Assembly (NCBI RefSeq): GCF_026041215.1
Contig: NZ_JAPEIQ010000039.1
Location: forward strand, 248,001-312,000
DNA from: Hoyosella sp. YIM 151337
GTDB lineage: Bacteria; Actinomycetota; Actinomycetes; Mycobacteriales; Mycobacteriaceae
Length of the DNA stretch: 64,000 nucleotides
Direction: 5' to 3'
The translations under genes and the position numbers were made by a program. Below are positions 1-8,414 of this stretch, one piece after another (position 1 is the first letter of the stretch; every line of letters begins with the position of its first letter). Below the pieces are notes generated by a model, which did not search any database, was not told the DNA's origin, and saw only the letters and a program-made list of their open reading frames with translations.

Positions 1-630
1 GAGATCGACTGATGCGGTGGAGACGGCGCCTCCGTCGAGATAGTCCCGGCCGGAGATCCGCACCGGCGGGAACCAGCCAGGGATTGCCCACGACGCGCAC
101 AGAGCGTCGCTCAGGGGCGCTTGCGGTGCGTGCGGAGAACCGAAAGCGACCCGTGCACCTGTGCTCACATCTGTCGCGACAAGCCACGTCGCGGGATGAT
201 TAACCCACTCGCATCCCTCGGTCAGCCTGTTTGTGAGTTTTTTCAGCCAGGACGCGTCTCCACGTCCGCGAGGCAGCAGGCCAGCCGGTCGCGCTAGGCC
301 GCTGCCGCGCAGCACGAGTGGCAACGCCGGAAAAGCAGGGGCAGGCAGCGGCGGGAAGCGGCCTGGTGCGGCAGCGAGGTGGTGGGCAAGTGCGGGGTGT
401 GCAGACGTGCCAAGTTGCATGGCGACGAGCTCATCGACGTCAACACCGCTGCCGAGCATAGTCACGAGCTCTGCGCCGGCGGAGGTGCCCATGAGCAGCT
501 GTGCATCCCGGGGATCCCAATCGAGCACGTCACGCACTGCCACGAGTGCGGCGACTGTCCAGGCGGCACCGAGAGTGCCACCGCAGCCGATTATCAGGCC
601 GCGACGCTGCGACCGTTCAGATACCGTCAT
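1..630 (-). CDS. Patatin-like phospholipase family protein (3' end cut by the window)
   Basis: The reading frame is open from an ATG at 630 to the left edge (210 codons), so the C-terminus is missing. Near the N-terminus is an oxyanion-hole segment, GCGGTLG (15-21), followed by the nucleophile elbow GTSAG with Ser50. A DGG motif with Asp199 lies at the cut end. This is the Ser-Asp dyad order of patatin-like lipid acyl hydrolases. There is no signal peptide, so it is probably cytosolic or membrane-peripheral. The substrate is unknown. It is divergent from the DUF418 gene across about 160 bp. The overlapping plus-strand frames here are GC-skew shadows. Family call is firm. Confidence 0.85.
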   Translation of the reverse strand, partial: MTVSERSQRRGLIIGCGGTLGAAWTVAALVAVRDVLDWDPRDAQLLMGTSAGAELVTMLGSGVDVDELVAMQLGTSAHPALAHHLAAAPGRFPPLPAPAFPALPLVLRGSGLARPAGLLPRGRGDASWLKKLTNRLTEGCEWVNHPATWLVATDVSTGARVAFGSPHAPQAPLSDALCASWAIPGWFPPVRISGRDYLDGGAVSTASVDL

Positions 631-788
631 AATTCGGAGACTATCGGTATCTGGAGGAGAACGAAAGTCCTACTTTTGGACGTCTCCTTCGTGCCCGCGC
701 GCTGGATATACTTCGGGCCGAATGGAACACCCCGTGACTAATTAGTCCCCGGGGTATACCCGGCAGGCTTGCAGTTACGGAGGAAACG

Positions 789-2000
789 ATGTCGCGTCAC
801 CTTGCCAGGGGGCCGGTAGGTGCCAGGGAGCGCGCCCTCGCGCCTGACCTGGCGCGTGGCTTTATGCTCCTGCTGATTGTGATCGCAAACACTCCCTGGT
901 ACCTGTGGGGCCGGGCGGGGGAACGTGTGTCTGCGCATCCGCCGTCGGAGTCGTTCATTGACCAACTGACGCAGGGGTTGATCATCACCACGATCGACCT
1001 GCGCGTCTACCCCATGTTCGCGTTCCTCTTCGGCTACGGCATCGTCCAGCTTTACCTCCGCCAACAAGCCGCGGGAACCGACGAACGCACCGCACGTAAC
1101 CTCCTTCAGCGCCGCAACTTCTGGCTGCTGATATTCGGTTTCGTCCACGCCGCCCTATTGTGGTTCGGCGATATTCTCGGTGCCTACGGTCTAGCCGGTC
1201 TGCTGCTCGTGTGGCTGTTCCTGCGGCGTCGTGACGGCACACTGCTCGTGTGGAGCGCGATCGGAGCGGGGGTGCTTGTTGCCCTCACACTGCTCACGTT
1301 TGCGGCGGTGTCGGCCACCCCTGAGGGCGAAGCCGAGGAGGCATTCAACCTCTATGGCGTCATCGAAGCCGCCAATGGCGAGCCGAACTACCTCGCGTCG
1401 ATGATCACCCGAATCTCGTTCTGGGCGTTCCTCATCGTCTTTCAGGGGCTACTCACTCTCGCGGTCCCGATCGCAATCCTGCTCGGTATCTGGGCTGCTC
1501 GGCGACGCATCCTCGAAGAGCCCGGCGCGCATCTGCCGCTGCTTCGCAGGGTCGCGGTAATCGGAATCGGCACCGCATGGATCGGTGGCGGCGTAACTGC
1601 GCTCGCGAAGCTCGGCGTATGGGATGTGCCCGAGGGGGCCGTCCAGGCTTTCGAGCTAGTACAGGTCACAACGGGGCTCGCTGGCGGTGTGGGATACGTC
1701 GCGCTCTTCGGCCTTGTCGGTCACCGGTTGCAGGGCCGGACTCTCGGCACCTTCGGCGCCGCGGTCAACGCGCTCGGCAAACGGTCACTTTCCGGCTACC
1801 TCGCGCAGTCGATCCTGTGTGCGCCCATCCTGGCGGCTTGGGGATTCGGCCTTGGTCAGCACATGGGCAGCGCGAACCTGTTCCTCTACGCAGTCGCAGT
1901 CTGGGTTCTCACAGTTATCGGTGCGTACATGCTCGAAAAGCGGAACCAGCGCGGTCCGGCTGAAGTCGTGTTGCGGCGGCTTACCTACGGCAAGCAGTGA
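789..2000 (+). CDS. DUF418 (YeiB-type) polytopic membrane protein
   Basis: 403 residues with many hydrophobic segments. The N-terminal APDLARGFMLLLIVIAN resembles the start of DUF418/YeiB proteins. The C-terminal third (about 220-385) holds the DUF418 region, including KRSLSGYLAQSI, and ends in a basic tail. The start ATG follows GGAGG at a good distance. The family is related to acyltransferase-3-like membrane proteins, but its biochemical role is unknown. The gene ends directly before a perfect hairpin (2002-2042), which could stop transcription. Confident in the family, not in any function. Confidence 0.88.
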   Translation: MSRHLARGPVGARERALAPDLARGFMLLLIVIANTPWYLWGRAGERVSAHPPSESFIDQLTQGLIITTIDLRVYPMFAFLFGYGIVQLYLRQQAAGTDERTARNLLQRRNFWLLIFGFVHAALLWFGDILGAYGLAGLLLVWLFLRRRDGTLLVWSAIGAGVLVALTLLTFAAVSATPEGEAEEAFNLYGVIEAANGEPNYLASMITRISFWAFLIVFQGLLTLAVPIAILLGIWAARRRILEEPGAHLPLLRRVAVIGIGTAWIGGGVTALAKLGVWDVPEGAVQAFELVQVTTGLAGGVGYVALFGLVGHRLQGRTLGTFGAAVNALGKRSLSGYLAQSILCAPILAAWGFGLGQHMGSANLFLYAVAVWVLTVIGAYMLEKRNQRGPAEVVLRRLTYGKQ

Positions 2001-2001
2001 C

Positions 2002-2042
2002 TGTGTCAATCTGCCTCCGCTTTCCGGAGGCAGATTGACACA
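2002..2042. repeat. Perfect 18-bp inverted repeat, left copy of a duplicated hairpin
   Basis: Arms 2002-2019 and 2025-2042 are perfectly complementary around the 5-nt loop CTTTC. The 40 nt from 2003 to 2042 recur exactly at 2956-2995, on the other side of the next gene. It lies 1 nt after the DUF418 stop codon. No T-run follows, so it is not a textbook intrinsic terminator, although so strong a stem could still halt polymerase. Confidence 0.9.
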
Positions 2043-2089
2043 CCGCGTGTCGGCGGAACCAACGGGCACCGGGCGCGTCTAACTCCGGT

Positions 2090-2956
2090 GTGATCCCTCG
2101 ACGAGTACACGCGATTATGGCCAGCCAGGACGGCGTAATCGCTTATGGGCAAGCGCTCGAAGCTGGCATGACGTCTCAGGCTGTGACGCGCCGGGTGCGT
2201 TCAGGTGAGTGGCGGCGTTTGTGCCGAAGTGTCTACCTGCGTGCTGACCGGACAATCACACCGGCGGTGCAGTTGCGCGCGGCGGTCTTCACGGCCGGGA
2301 CGTCGGCGCTTGCGCACGGCGTGAGTGCAGCATGGTGGTACGGGCTGATCGATCGCGCGCCAAAGCGGCATACAGTGACGGTCCCCAGAGTGCGCCGGGT
2401 GCGCGCGAGGGACTTCGACCTGCGCCGGCGGGACTTGTGCGCTGCTGACGTGTGCACGGTGCGCCGCCTCCGGCTCACCTGTATTCCGCTCACGGTTCTC
2501 GAAACCGCTGTCGCGCTGCCCAACGGTTCGGTGTTTCTGGACCGGGCGCTCCAGAAGCACACGTCGCTGCAGATTCTGTGGTCCATCCACGAACGCAATC
2601 GCGGGCGGGCCACCGCCAAAGCTGCGGAGAAACTGTTGCACGCCGCCGGTGAGGGAGGCGCTTCCGAGGCGGAGCGAATCTTGCACCGGCTGCTTCGTGC
2701 CGCGGGGCTGACGGGGTGGCGCACCCATGTCCCGAGTTGCGGCTTTGAAATCGATGTCGCGTTCGTTCGTGAGCGCGTTGCAATCGAGGTCGACGGCTGG
2801 GCCTGGCATCGGGACGCAGACCGATTCGCACACGACATGAAGCGACAGAACATTCTCGTCAACGACGGCTGGCGGGTCCTGAGGTTCAGTTGGCACCACC
2901 TCGTTCACGAACCAGACCGCGTGCTGCGCGAGATCCTCGCTGCCCTAGGGCGCTAG
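2090..2956 (+). CDS. AbiEi-like N-terminus fused to DUF559 (Vsr-like) nuclease-fold domain
   Basis: 288 residues. Residues 10-60 look like the winged-helix N-terminus of AbiEi-type antitoxins. Residues about 190-288 form a DUF559 domain of the PD-(D/E)XK/Vsr class: Glu194, then Asp222 and the Glu233-Val-Asp235 strand, then VLRFSWHHL. Many actinobacteria carry several such proteins. Their role (defence, repair or orphan antitoxin) is not settled, and no toxin gene is adjacent. The start is uncertain: GTG at 2090 or ATG at 2117, neither with a clear ribosome site. Identical 40-nt hairpins flank the gene, and the right one begins in its stop codon, suggesting that the segment moved or was duplicated as a cassette. 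Confidence 0.75.
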   Translation: MIPRRVHAIMASQDGVIAYGQALEAGMTSQAVTRRVRSGEWRRLCRSVYLRADRTITPAVQLRAAVFTAGTSALAHGVSAAWWYGLIDRAPKRHTVTVPRVRRVRARDFDLRRRDLCAADVCTVRRLRLTCIPLTVLETAVALPNGSVFLDRALQKHTSLQILWSIHERNRGRATAKAAEKLLHAAGEGGASEAERILHRLLRAAGLTGWRTHVPSCGFEIDVAFVRERVAIEVDGWAWHRDADRFAHDMKRQNILVNDGWRVLRFSWHHLVHEPDRVLREILAALGR

Positions 2957-2995
2957 TGTCAATCTGCCTCCGCTTTCCGGAGGCAGATTGACACA
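2956..2995. repeat. Right copy of the 40-nt hairpin
   Basis: Arms 2956-2972 and 2978-2994 (17 bp, perfect) around the same CTTTC loop. It is identical to 2003-2042. The first base is the last base of the preceding stop codon. It sits between two convergent genes (the thiolase stop is at 3001), where it could act as a two-way terminator. Confidence 0.9.
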
Positions 2996-3000
2996 GTGTC

Positions 3001-4173
3001 CTATGGGACCTTGATGATCAGCGCATCGCCCTGGCCGCCTCCGCCGCACAGGCCAGCCGCGCCCACCCCGCCGCCGCGGCGCTGAAGCTCCAGCGCCAGG
3101 TGCAGAACAATGCGTGCGCCGGACATCCCAAGCGGGTGGCCCATCGCAATCGCGCCGCCGTTAACGTTCACTTTCTCAGCGTCTGCCCCCAGTTCGCGGG
3201 TGGAGGCGATACCCACCGCGGCGAAGGCTTCGTTGATTTCGATGAGGTCCAGCGACTGTGGATCGAGGCCTTCGCGCGCACAGGCCTTCGCGATCGCCCG
3301 GGCAGGTTGTGATTGCAAGGTGGAATCCGGCCCTGCGACCACGCCGTGGGCGCCGACCTCGGCGATCCAATTGAGTCCTAGCTCTTCGGCTTTCGCTTTG
3401 CTCATCACGACGACTGCCGCAGCGCCATCGGAGATCTGCGAGGCAGAGCCAGCCGTGATCGTGCCGTCCTTGGCGAATGCGGGACGCAGGCGGCCCAGCG
3501 AGTCGGCGGTGGTGTCGGGACGGACGCCTTCGTCGGTACGGAAGACCGTGGTCTCGCCTTTGCGGCCCCGCATCGTGACCGGCACGACTTCGTCGTCGAA
3601 CAGGCCGTCTTTCCAGGCGCGTGCGGCGCGCTGATGGGACGCTGCTGCGTACGAGTCCTGTTCTGCCCGTGTGATATCTGTGTTTGCCGATTCAGTGAGA
3701 GCACCCATCGCCTGGTCGGTGAAAACGTCGTGCAGGCCGTCGTATGCCATGTGGTCGCGCAGCGTCACGTCACCGTATTTGAACCCGCTGCGGCTCTTCT
3801 CGAGCATATGCGGTGCCTGGCTCATGGATTCCTGGCCGCCTGCTACAACAATCTCGAACTCTCCGGCCCGGATGAGCTGATCGGCCAGGGCGATAGCGTT
3901 CAGTCCCGAGAGGCAGACCTTGTTGATCGTCAGGGCGGGAACCGACATGGGGACACCTGCGGCGTTCGCGGCCTGCCGGGCGGGGATTTGCCCGGCGCCC
4001 GCAGTCAGTACCTGGCCCATGATGACGTATTCGACGGCTTCCGGTGCGACACCAGCTCTGTCCAAAGCGCCTTTGATCGCGATGCCGCCCAGATCGGCGC
4101 CGGAGAAGTCCTTAAGCGAGCCGAGCAGTCGCCCCATGGGGGTACGGGCACCGGCAACGATCACAGAACTCAT
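3001..4173 (-). CDS. Acetyl-CoA acetyltransferase (thiolase)
   Basis: 390 residues, the usual thiolase length. The nucleophile Cys87 lies in NKVCLSG, the active-site His346 in GHPLG, and the second Cys376 in the C-terminal CGGGGQG. It interconverts two acetyl-CoA and acetoacetyl-CoA, or cleaves a similar 3-oxoacyl-CoA. Its ATG overlaps the stop of the upstream CoA-transferase B gene by 4 nt, so the three genes should be made together. The set fits acetoacetate (ketone-body) use: the transferase activates the oxoacid and the thiolase splits it. A beta-ketoadipate role (PcaF) is possible, but no other pca gene is present and the N-terminus is AtoB/PhaA-like. Confidence 0.9.
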   Translation of the reverse strand: MSSVIVAGARTPMGRLLGSLKDFSGADLGGIAIKGALDRAGVAPEAVEYVIMGQVLTAGAGQIPARQAANAAGVPMSVPALTINKVCLSGLNAIALADQLIRAGEFEIVVAGGQESMSQAPHMLEKSRSGFKYGDVTLRDHMAYDGLHDVFTDQAMGALTESANTDITRAEQDSYAAASHQRAARAWKDGLFDDEVVPVTMRGRKGETTVFRTDEGVRPDTTADSLGRLRPAFAKDGTITAGSASQISDGAAAVVVMSKAKAEELGLNWIAEVGAHGVVAGPDSTLQSQPARAIAKACAREGLDPQSLDLIEINEAFAAVGIASTRELGADAEKVNVNGGAIAMGHPLGMSGARIVLHLALELQRRGGGVGAAGLCGGGGQGDALIIKVP

Positions 4174-4844
4174 GCTGCGACCTCCTGCTCCGTGAAGTTC
4201 ACCTGCAGTGTTGCGCCCGTGGCGGCGCGCACCTCGTCAACGGAGACCCCGGGAGCGAGTTCGCGCAGCACGAGCGCCGAACCGTCGGCGACATCGATGA
4301 CCGCGAGGTTTGTGATGATGCGGTTGACGACTCCCTGTCCGGTGAGCGGCAGTGTGCAGACGTCGACGATCTTCGGGTTGCCAGCGCGATCGGTGTGCTC
4401 CATAACCACAATGACGCGGTTCGCGCCGTGGACGAGGTCCATCGCGCCACCCATGCCTTTGACCATCTTGCCGGGCACCATCCAGTTGGCAAGGTCGCCG
4501 GTACGGGACACCTGCATGCCGCCCAGGATGGCGGTGTCGATGTGGCTGCCGCGGATCATCCCGAACGATGCGGCCGAGTCGAAGAAGGCAGCTCCGGGGT
4601 TGACGGTAACCGTCTCCTTGCCAGCGTTGATGAGGTCGGCATCAAGCTCGTCCTCGGTGGGGTAAGGCCCGGTGCCGAGGATGCCGTTTTCCGAGTGCAG
4701 GGTCACCCGGACGTCAGGGCTGAGGTAGCCGGGAATGAGTGTCGGCAGTCCAATACCGAGGTTGACGTACTCGCCATCGACGAGTTCCTTCGCTGCGCGC
4801 TCGGCCATCTGGTGCCGGTTCCAGCCTTGTGTTTCTGCCATCAT
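4170..4844 (-). CDS. scoB: 3-oxoacid CoA-transferase, subunit B
   Basis: 224 residues, normal for the B subunit. The catalytic glutamate is Glu52 in [10 protein letters not shown], which forms the glutamyl-CoA intermediate in family I CoA-transferases. [10 protein letters not shown] (32-41) is typical of the subunit. It should pair with subunit A encoded just upstream to move CoA from succinyl-CoA to acetoacetate or a related 3-oxoacid. Four-nt ATGA overlaps on both sides show translational coupling. Substrate choice between acetoacetate and 3-oxoadipate cannot be read with certainty; the thiolase partner favours acetoacetate. Confidence 0.88.
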   Translation of the reverse strand: MMAETQGWNRHQMAERAAKELVDGEYVNLGIGLPTLIPGYLSPDVRVTLHSENGILGTGPYPTEDELDADLINAGKETVTVNPGAAFFDSAASFGMIRGSHIDTAILGGMQVSRTGDLANWMVPGKMVKGMGGAMDLVHGANRVIVVMEHTDRAGNPKIVDVCTLPLTGQGVVNRIITNLAVIDVADGSALVLRELAPGVSVDEVRAATGATLQVNFTEQEVAA

Positions 4845-5602
4845 GCCGCTCCTGCTGTGCGAACTGTACGCTTTTCGATTCGTTTGTCCTGCGCGCCCGT
4901 CTCGACGAGGCGCTGCACAAAAACACCAGGGAGATGAATCTGGCCGGGGTCAATTTCGCCGGCGTCGACGAGTTCTTCGACCTGCGCGATCGTGATCTTG
5001 CCCGCCATCGCGGCGAGAGGATTGAAGTTCATCGCGGTTTTCTCAAAGATGAGGTTGCCGGCGGTGTCGCCCTTAATTGCGTGGACGAGGGCGAAGTCGG
5101 CGCTGATGCCGCGCTCCATCACAAACCGTTTGCCCTCAAAGACTCGAATCTCCTTGGGGGGTGACGCCACGGCGATCTTTCCCTCAGCGTCGTAACGCCA
5201 CGGCAGCCCGCCGTCCGCGACGGGTGTTCCAACACCCGCTGGGGTGAAGAATGCCGGAATGCCCGTGCCGCCGGCCCGCATGCGTTCCGCGAGCGTGCCT
5301 TGCGGTGTGAGTTCCACCTCGAGTTCACCGGAGAGGTATTGCCGCGCGAACTCTTTGTTCTCGCCGACGTACGACGCGGTGACCCGGCGAACGCGGCCCT
5401 CGTTCAGCAGCAGGCCGAGACCGTGGTCGTCGACACCACAGTTGTTAGAGAAGACCTCGAGGTTGTCGACGCCTGAGTCGACGAGCGCCTGGATGAGTGC
5501 ATCAGGTATGCCGCAGAGCCCGAATCCGCCGACAGCGAGTGACGCCCCGCTGGTGATGTCAGCGACCGCGGCCGCAGGACTGCCGAACACGCGTGTTGCC
5601 AT
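4841..5602 (-). CDS. scoA: 3-oxoacid CoA-transferase, subunit A
   Basis: 253 residues, first gene of the three-gene operon. The glycine-rich CoA-binding segment [10 protein letters not shown] lies near residue 26, and the C-terminal half is standard for subunit A. GGAAGGA upstream of the ATG is a good ribosome site. It faces the IclR regulator across 187 bp holding candidate operators, so IclR probably controls it in answer to the substrate or a CoA ester. The catalytic glutamate is in subunit B. Confidence 0.88.
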   Translation of the reverse strand: MATRVFGSPAAAVADITSGASLAVGGFGLCGIPDALIQALVDSGVDNLEVFSNNCGVDDHGLGLLLNEGRVRRVTASYVGENKEFARQYLSGELEVELTPQGTLAERMRAGGTGIPAFFTPAGVGTPVADGGLPWRYDAEGKIAVASPPKEIRVFEGKRFVMERGISADFALVHAIKGDTAGNLIFEKTAMNFNPLAAMAGKITIAQVEELVDAGEIDPGQIHLPGVFVQRLVETGAQDKRIEKRTVRTAGAA

Positions 5603-5642
5603 GGTAATCCTTCCTTGGAACCGTGCGATTCACTGCGATGTT

Positions 5643-5770
5643 CGTTCAATGAACGTCACAGCGGAATGTAGATACTGAAGCTCAATCCGTGCTAGACGGT
5701 CAATAGTCGCGAACAACACTGACCAAAACCGGTCGGAAGACGAACAGTGTTCCATCATGCGTTCACTGAA
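5643..5770. promoter_or_regulatory. Candidate IclR operators in the divergent scoA/iclR promoter region
   Basis: CGTTCAATGAACG at 5643-5655 is a perfect 13-bp palindrome. GTTCACTGAA at 5761-5770, just before the regulator start, contains the same TTCA-N-TGAA core. IclR proteins often bind TTCA/TGAA-type palindromes. Between them, AACACT (5715-5720) and AGTGTT (5746-5751) form a wider inverted pair around GACC/GGTC. Each outer site lies near one gene start, fitting joint control of both. Binding is inferred, not shown. Confidence 0.5.
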
Positions 5771-5789
5771 TGGACGATAGAATAGGGCT

Positions 5790-6560
5790 ATGGATTCGGA
5801 ACCCAAAGCAGAGGTAGTCAGCCGGGCCAGTGCCCTGTTGCGCGCCCTGGCCGCAGGAAAGCAGGAAGGTTCCACCACGACGGATGCAGCCAGGCAGACT
5901 GGGTTGGCGCGACCCACAGCGCACCGGTTGCTCACGTCGCTCGCGCATGAAGGCCTCGTAGACCGTGACACCAGGACGGGCTTATGGTCGCTCGGCCCCG
6001 AGTTGTACCTGTTGGGCTCGGTCGCGGCGACACGCTACGACGTAACACCGAGAGCGCGGCCGGTGCTGCGCGAGATTGCCCGGGAGACGGGCGAGAGCGC
6101 GTTCCTCTCCGCGCGGCGCGGTGACGAAACGGTGTGCCTGGCGAGTGAGGAGGGCAGCTTCCCGCTGCGCTCACACGTCTTGCATGTCGGCCTGCGTATG
6201 CCGCTAGGTGTCGCGTCCGCTGGCATCGTCATCCTCGCCCACTTGTCAGACCGCGAGATAGCGGAATACCTGACACGGGCAAACCTCGCTCCAGAATGGG
6301 GGCAGCAGCACAGTGCCCACCTGATCCGGGAACGGCTCGAAGCGACCCGGCTCGAGGGGTACTCAGTGAATCCGGGGCTGCTGGTTGAAGGCAGTTGGGG
6401 AATGGGAGCCGCGGTATTCGACCAGCAGGGCACCCCGGCATGGGCGTTGAGCATCACTGGGGTCGAGAGCCGATTTCGTGAAGAGCGCCGCGAGGCACTC
6501 GGAAAGCTGCTGCTCGACCAGGCGCACCGACTGTCGCAGACGATAAGTGCGCGGCGGTGA
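5790..6560 (+). CDS. IclR-family transcriptional regulator
   Basis: 256 residues, standard length. The N-terminal winged helix (about 10-70) includes TDAARQTGLARPTAHRLL, and the C-terminal IclR effector-binding domain (about 80-250) includes FLSARRGDETVCL and a MGAAVFD segment. It is divergent from the CoA-transferase operon, with TTCA/TGAA palindromes between them, so it most likely senses the substrate of that operon. Whether it activates or represses cannot be told. ATG at 5790 follows AGGG. Confidence 0.9.
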   Translation: MDSEPKAEVVSRASALLRALAAGKQEGSTTTDAARQTGLARPTAHRLLTSLAHEGLVDRDTRTGLWSLGPELYLLGSVAATRYDVTPRARPVLREIARETGESAFLSARRGDETVCLASEEGSFPLRSHVLHVGLRMPLGVASAGIVILAHLSDREIAEYLTRANLAPEWGQQHSAHLIRERLEATRLEGYSVNPGLLVEGSWGMGAAVFDQQGTPAWALSITGVESRFREERREALGKLLLDQAHRLSQTISARR

Positions 6561-6672
6561 GGGCGCCCGCGCCCAACTACGTGCGGGTTACGTACGGAGC
6601 CGCGCCGGAGTAGACACCACAAGTAAGGTTGTTTTGCCGGGACTATTCAGGTTCCCAACCGAAGGACGGTTA

Positions 6673-6807
6673 ATGTCCGACAAGTCGCCACGTCAAACGA
6701 TGACGAAAAAGTCCGGAAAGTCTCTCAAGGAAAAGCGTGCGGAGAAGCGCGCGAAATCGGCTTCTCACGGCCCCACTGAGCCCAACGCGGCGCTCAAGCG
6801 GCGCTAA
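6673..6807 (+). CDS. Small basic hypothetical protein (44 aa)
   Basis: The longer open frame starts far upstream, but ATG at 6673 after GAAGGACGG is the sensible start. The product is very rich in Lys and Arg (KSLKEKRAEKRAKSA) and has no hydrophobic segment. Small basic proteins of this type are common in actinobacteria and may bind nucleic acid, but nothing specific can be claimed. The next small gene starts 3 nt after its stop, so the two are probably co-transcribed. Confidence 0.65.
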   Translation: MSDKSPRQTMTKKSGKSLKEKRAEKRAKSASHGPTEPNAALKRR

Positions 6808-6810
6808 TCC

Positions 6811-6999
6811 ATGGATACCAACTGGGCTAGCGACAGATCTGAATCCTCGATTATCGGCCGGCTCGATCCCGGTACGTACGCGAAAGCGCAGCGCGTCGTT
6901 GCTTCGCACAGCGACGGTTCTGAAGACTGCGCAGCTTTGCTCGCGATGCTGGGCATCGGCCAGCACCTGGCCGTTATCGATGGCGGGCGTTCGGCGTAA
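6811..6999 (+). CDS. Small hypothetical protein (62 aa)
   Basis: ATG 3 nt after the stop of the preceding 44-aa gene, suggesting translational coupling. It is a soluble, mixed-charge protein with no signal peptide, no membrane segment and only one cysteine. The second half (CAALLAMLGIGQHLAVIDG) looks like a short helical domain. I do not recognise the family. The tight spacing to its neighbour and the hairpin 80 bp downstream are the main support for a real gene. Confidence 0.55.
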   Translation: MDTNWASDRSESSIIGRLDPGTYAKAQRVVASHSDGSEDCAALLAMLGIGQHLAVIDGGRSA

Positions 7000-7078
7000 C
7001 ACGGCAGGTCATTGCGAATGTCCCTGTGGGGCGCGCGGCGCTGCCCAAGAAGTTGAACCGGGCATGCCGTACGGTGGT

Positions 7079-7107
7079 GGATAACGGCCGAGCGTTGGCC
7101 GTTATCC
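7079..7107 (+). terminator. Hairpin terminator candidate after the two small genes
   Basis: Perfect 11-bp arms 7079-7089 and 7097-7107 around a 7-nt loop. No T-run follows, as is usual for actinobacterial terminators. It separates the 44/62-aa gene pair from the next small gene at 7176. Confidence 0.6.
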
Positions 7108-7175
7108 TCCAGGCCTGAATCCGAGCTGGCAGCTCATGAATTCTCCCGGGCCCGGCAACACAAGGAGCACTACCT

Positions 7176-7316
7176 GTGAATGACTACCCGAAGTTTCTGG
7201 CAGCGCCAGCTGCGCCCGTCTCAGACCCTGAGCCGCGTGGTGACGAGGATGCTGCCAAAGCACCCGCCGCGGAACGGCTGCACGACTACACCGGACTCTT
7301 TTCTAACGCTAAATAG
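7176..7316 (+). CDS. Small hypothetical protein (46 aa)
   Basis: GTG at 7176 lies 7 nt after AAGGAG, one of the better ribosome sites in this region. The 46-residue product begins MNDYPKFLAAPAAPV, is acidic and Ala/Pro-rich in the middle, and ends in LHDYTGLFSNAK. There is no cysteine, signal peptide or membrane segment. It converges on the CitE-like gene with 20 nt between. I do not recognise it. A role as a small regulator, peptide precursor or subunit cannot be told apart. Confidence 0.5.
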   Translation: MNDYPKFLAAPAAPVSDPEPRGDEDAAKAPAAERLHDYTGLFSNAK

Positions 7317-7336
7317 GTAGCGAAGTACGGCGCAAC

Positions 7337-8170
7337 CTATGAAAACGCGGCAGCCAGCCTGCGGATCTTAAGGGCCCGCTCGAGTTGCGGCCGCTCGCTG
7401 CCGTACTTGACGTTGGTTCCCTCTTCACCGAGCTTTGCGATTGTGTCCTCTGCCCACGCGACGTCGGCAGCTGAGGGTGTGAGTTCGTCATTGATGAGCC
7501 GGGCATGCTTCTCCGATAAACACAATTTGCCCGTCATGCCGGCTGCGACGCCGATGTTGATGCCGTCGCGGTACTCGCGTACGCGGTCGGTCAACGTCGG
7601 TCCATCGATCGGCGCGTGAATTCGCTCGGCCCGGCTTGCGACCACGAGGCGTGAACGAGCATAGGCAAGCGAAACCGGATCAGCTGCTGCACCAATATCT
7701 TTGCGGAAATCGCCTGTTCCGAAAGCGAGCCGCACAACTCCAGGCGCACTCGCGATGCCGCGGGCCTCCTCGAGACCGAGTGCGCTCTCCACAAGTGCGA
7801 CAATCGGGGTCCCGGCGGGAAGGCGCTCGGCAGTCGCTGCGATTTGGTCGCGGTGCTCCGATTTTGCCAGCATCACACCGGCAACGTCGCGCGCGGCTGC
7901 CAGCATGTCGAGGTCATGGCTCCAATGGCTCGTGCTGACATCGTTGATGCGAACCCAGGCGGAATGCCCTTGATCCAGCCAGCGCCACACGTTCTCCCGC
8001 GCATAGTGCTTTTCCTGTTCAGCCACACTGTCCTCGAGGTCGAGGACAACCACGTCGGCACAGCTAGTCTCGGCCGCAACGATGTCGCTGTAGATTGCCG
8101 GGCCCCGCAACATCCACGACCGGGCAACCGACGTTTCCACGGAGTGTGGCGACAAGGTGGGTGTTGACAT
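7337..8170 (-). CDS. HpcH/HpaI aldolase family, CitE-like CoA-ester lyase
   Basis: 277 residues, normal for CitE-like proteins. The first strand carries RSWMLRGP. VVVLDLEDSVAEQEK holds the acidic Mg-binding region, LVESALGLEEARGI the conserved glutamate, and RLAFGTGDFRKDIG the next barrel segment. Family members cleave malyl-, citramalyl- or methylmalyl-CoA-type thioesters. No citrate lyase alpha or gamma subunit gene is adjacent, so it works alone, as in other actinobacterial CitE homologues. GAGGAG precedes the ATG. The 244 bp upstream (8171-8414) hold its leader; I see no other feature there. Exact substrate unknown. Confidence 0.8.
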   Translation of the reverse strand: MSTPTLSPHSVETSVARSWMLRGPAIYSDIVAAETSCADVVVLDLEDSVAEQEKHYARENVWRWLDQGHSAWVRINDVSTSHWSHDLDMLAAARDVAGVMLAKSEHRDQIAATAERLPAGTPIVALVESALGLEEARGIASAPGVVRLAFGTGDFRKDIGAAADPVSLAYARSRLVVASRAERIHAPIDGPTLTDRVREYRDGINIGVAAGMTGKLCLSEKHARLINDELTPSAADVAWAEDTIAKLGEEGTNVKYGSERPQLERALKIRRLAAAFS

Positions 8171-8414
8171 GCTGAAAGCTCCTCACGATGCGGTAGTGCT
8201 GTCTGCACGGGTGACGCGCTGAAGACACGGCCGACGGCTGTCCGCAGCGCTGGAACACGCAGTGCGATTACGCGGCCGGCAGTGGCAGCGAAAGAAAGTC
8301 AGCGGGAAAGTGTTCGCCGACGGCCTCGTCGGCTTGTCCCGGTATCGAGGATAGTGATCTGCACCCCGGCGAAGTGTGCTCAAGGGCGCAGATCACACGC
8401 GTTTCACATCACAG

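Noticed and set aside
656-687. Possible hairpin in the patatin/DUF418 gap
   Set aside because: Stem has several mismatches and short paired blocks; not distinguishable from random sequence.
12-745. Plus-strand open frames at the left edge
   Set aside because: They lie opposite a convincing patatin-like gene on the minus strand, lack ribosome sites and have low-complexity Arg/Ser-rich products typical of GC-rich shadows.
747-758. GGGTATACCC palindrome before the DUF418 gene
   Set aside because: Short, self-complementary by chance at this composition, and no matching -35 for SigF use.
3001-5602. Reading the operon as pcaF-pcaJ-pcaI (beta-ketoadipate pathway)
   Set aside because: No other aromatic-pathway gene is nearby and the thiolase looks like acetyl-CoA acetyltransferase. 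Kept only as an alternative.
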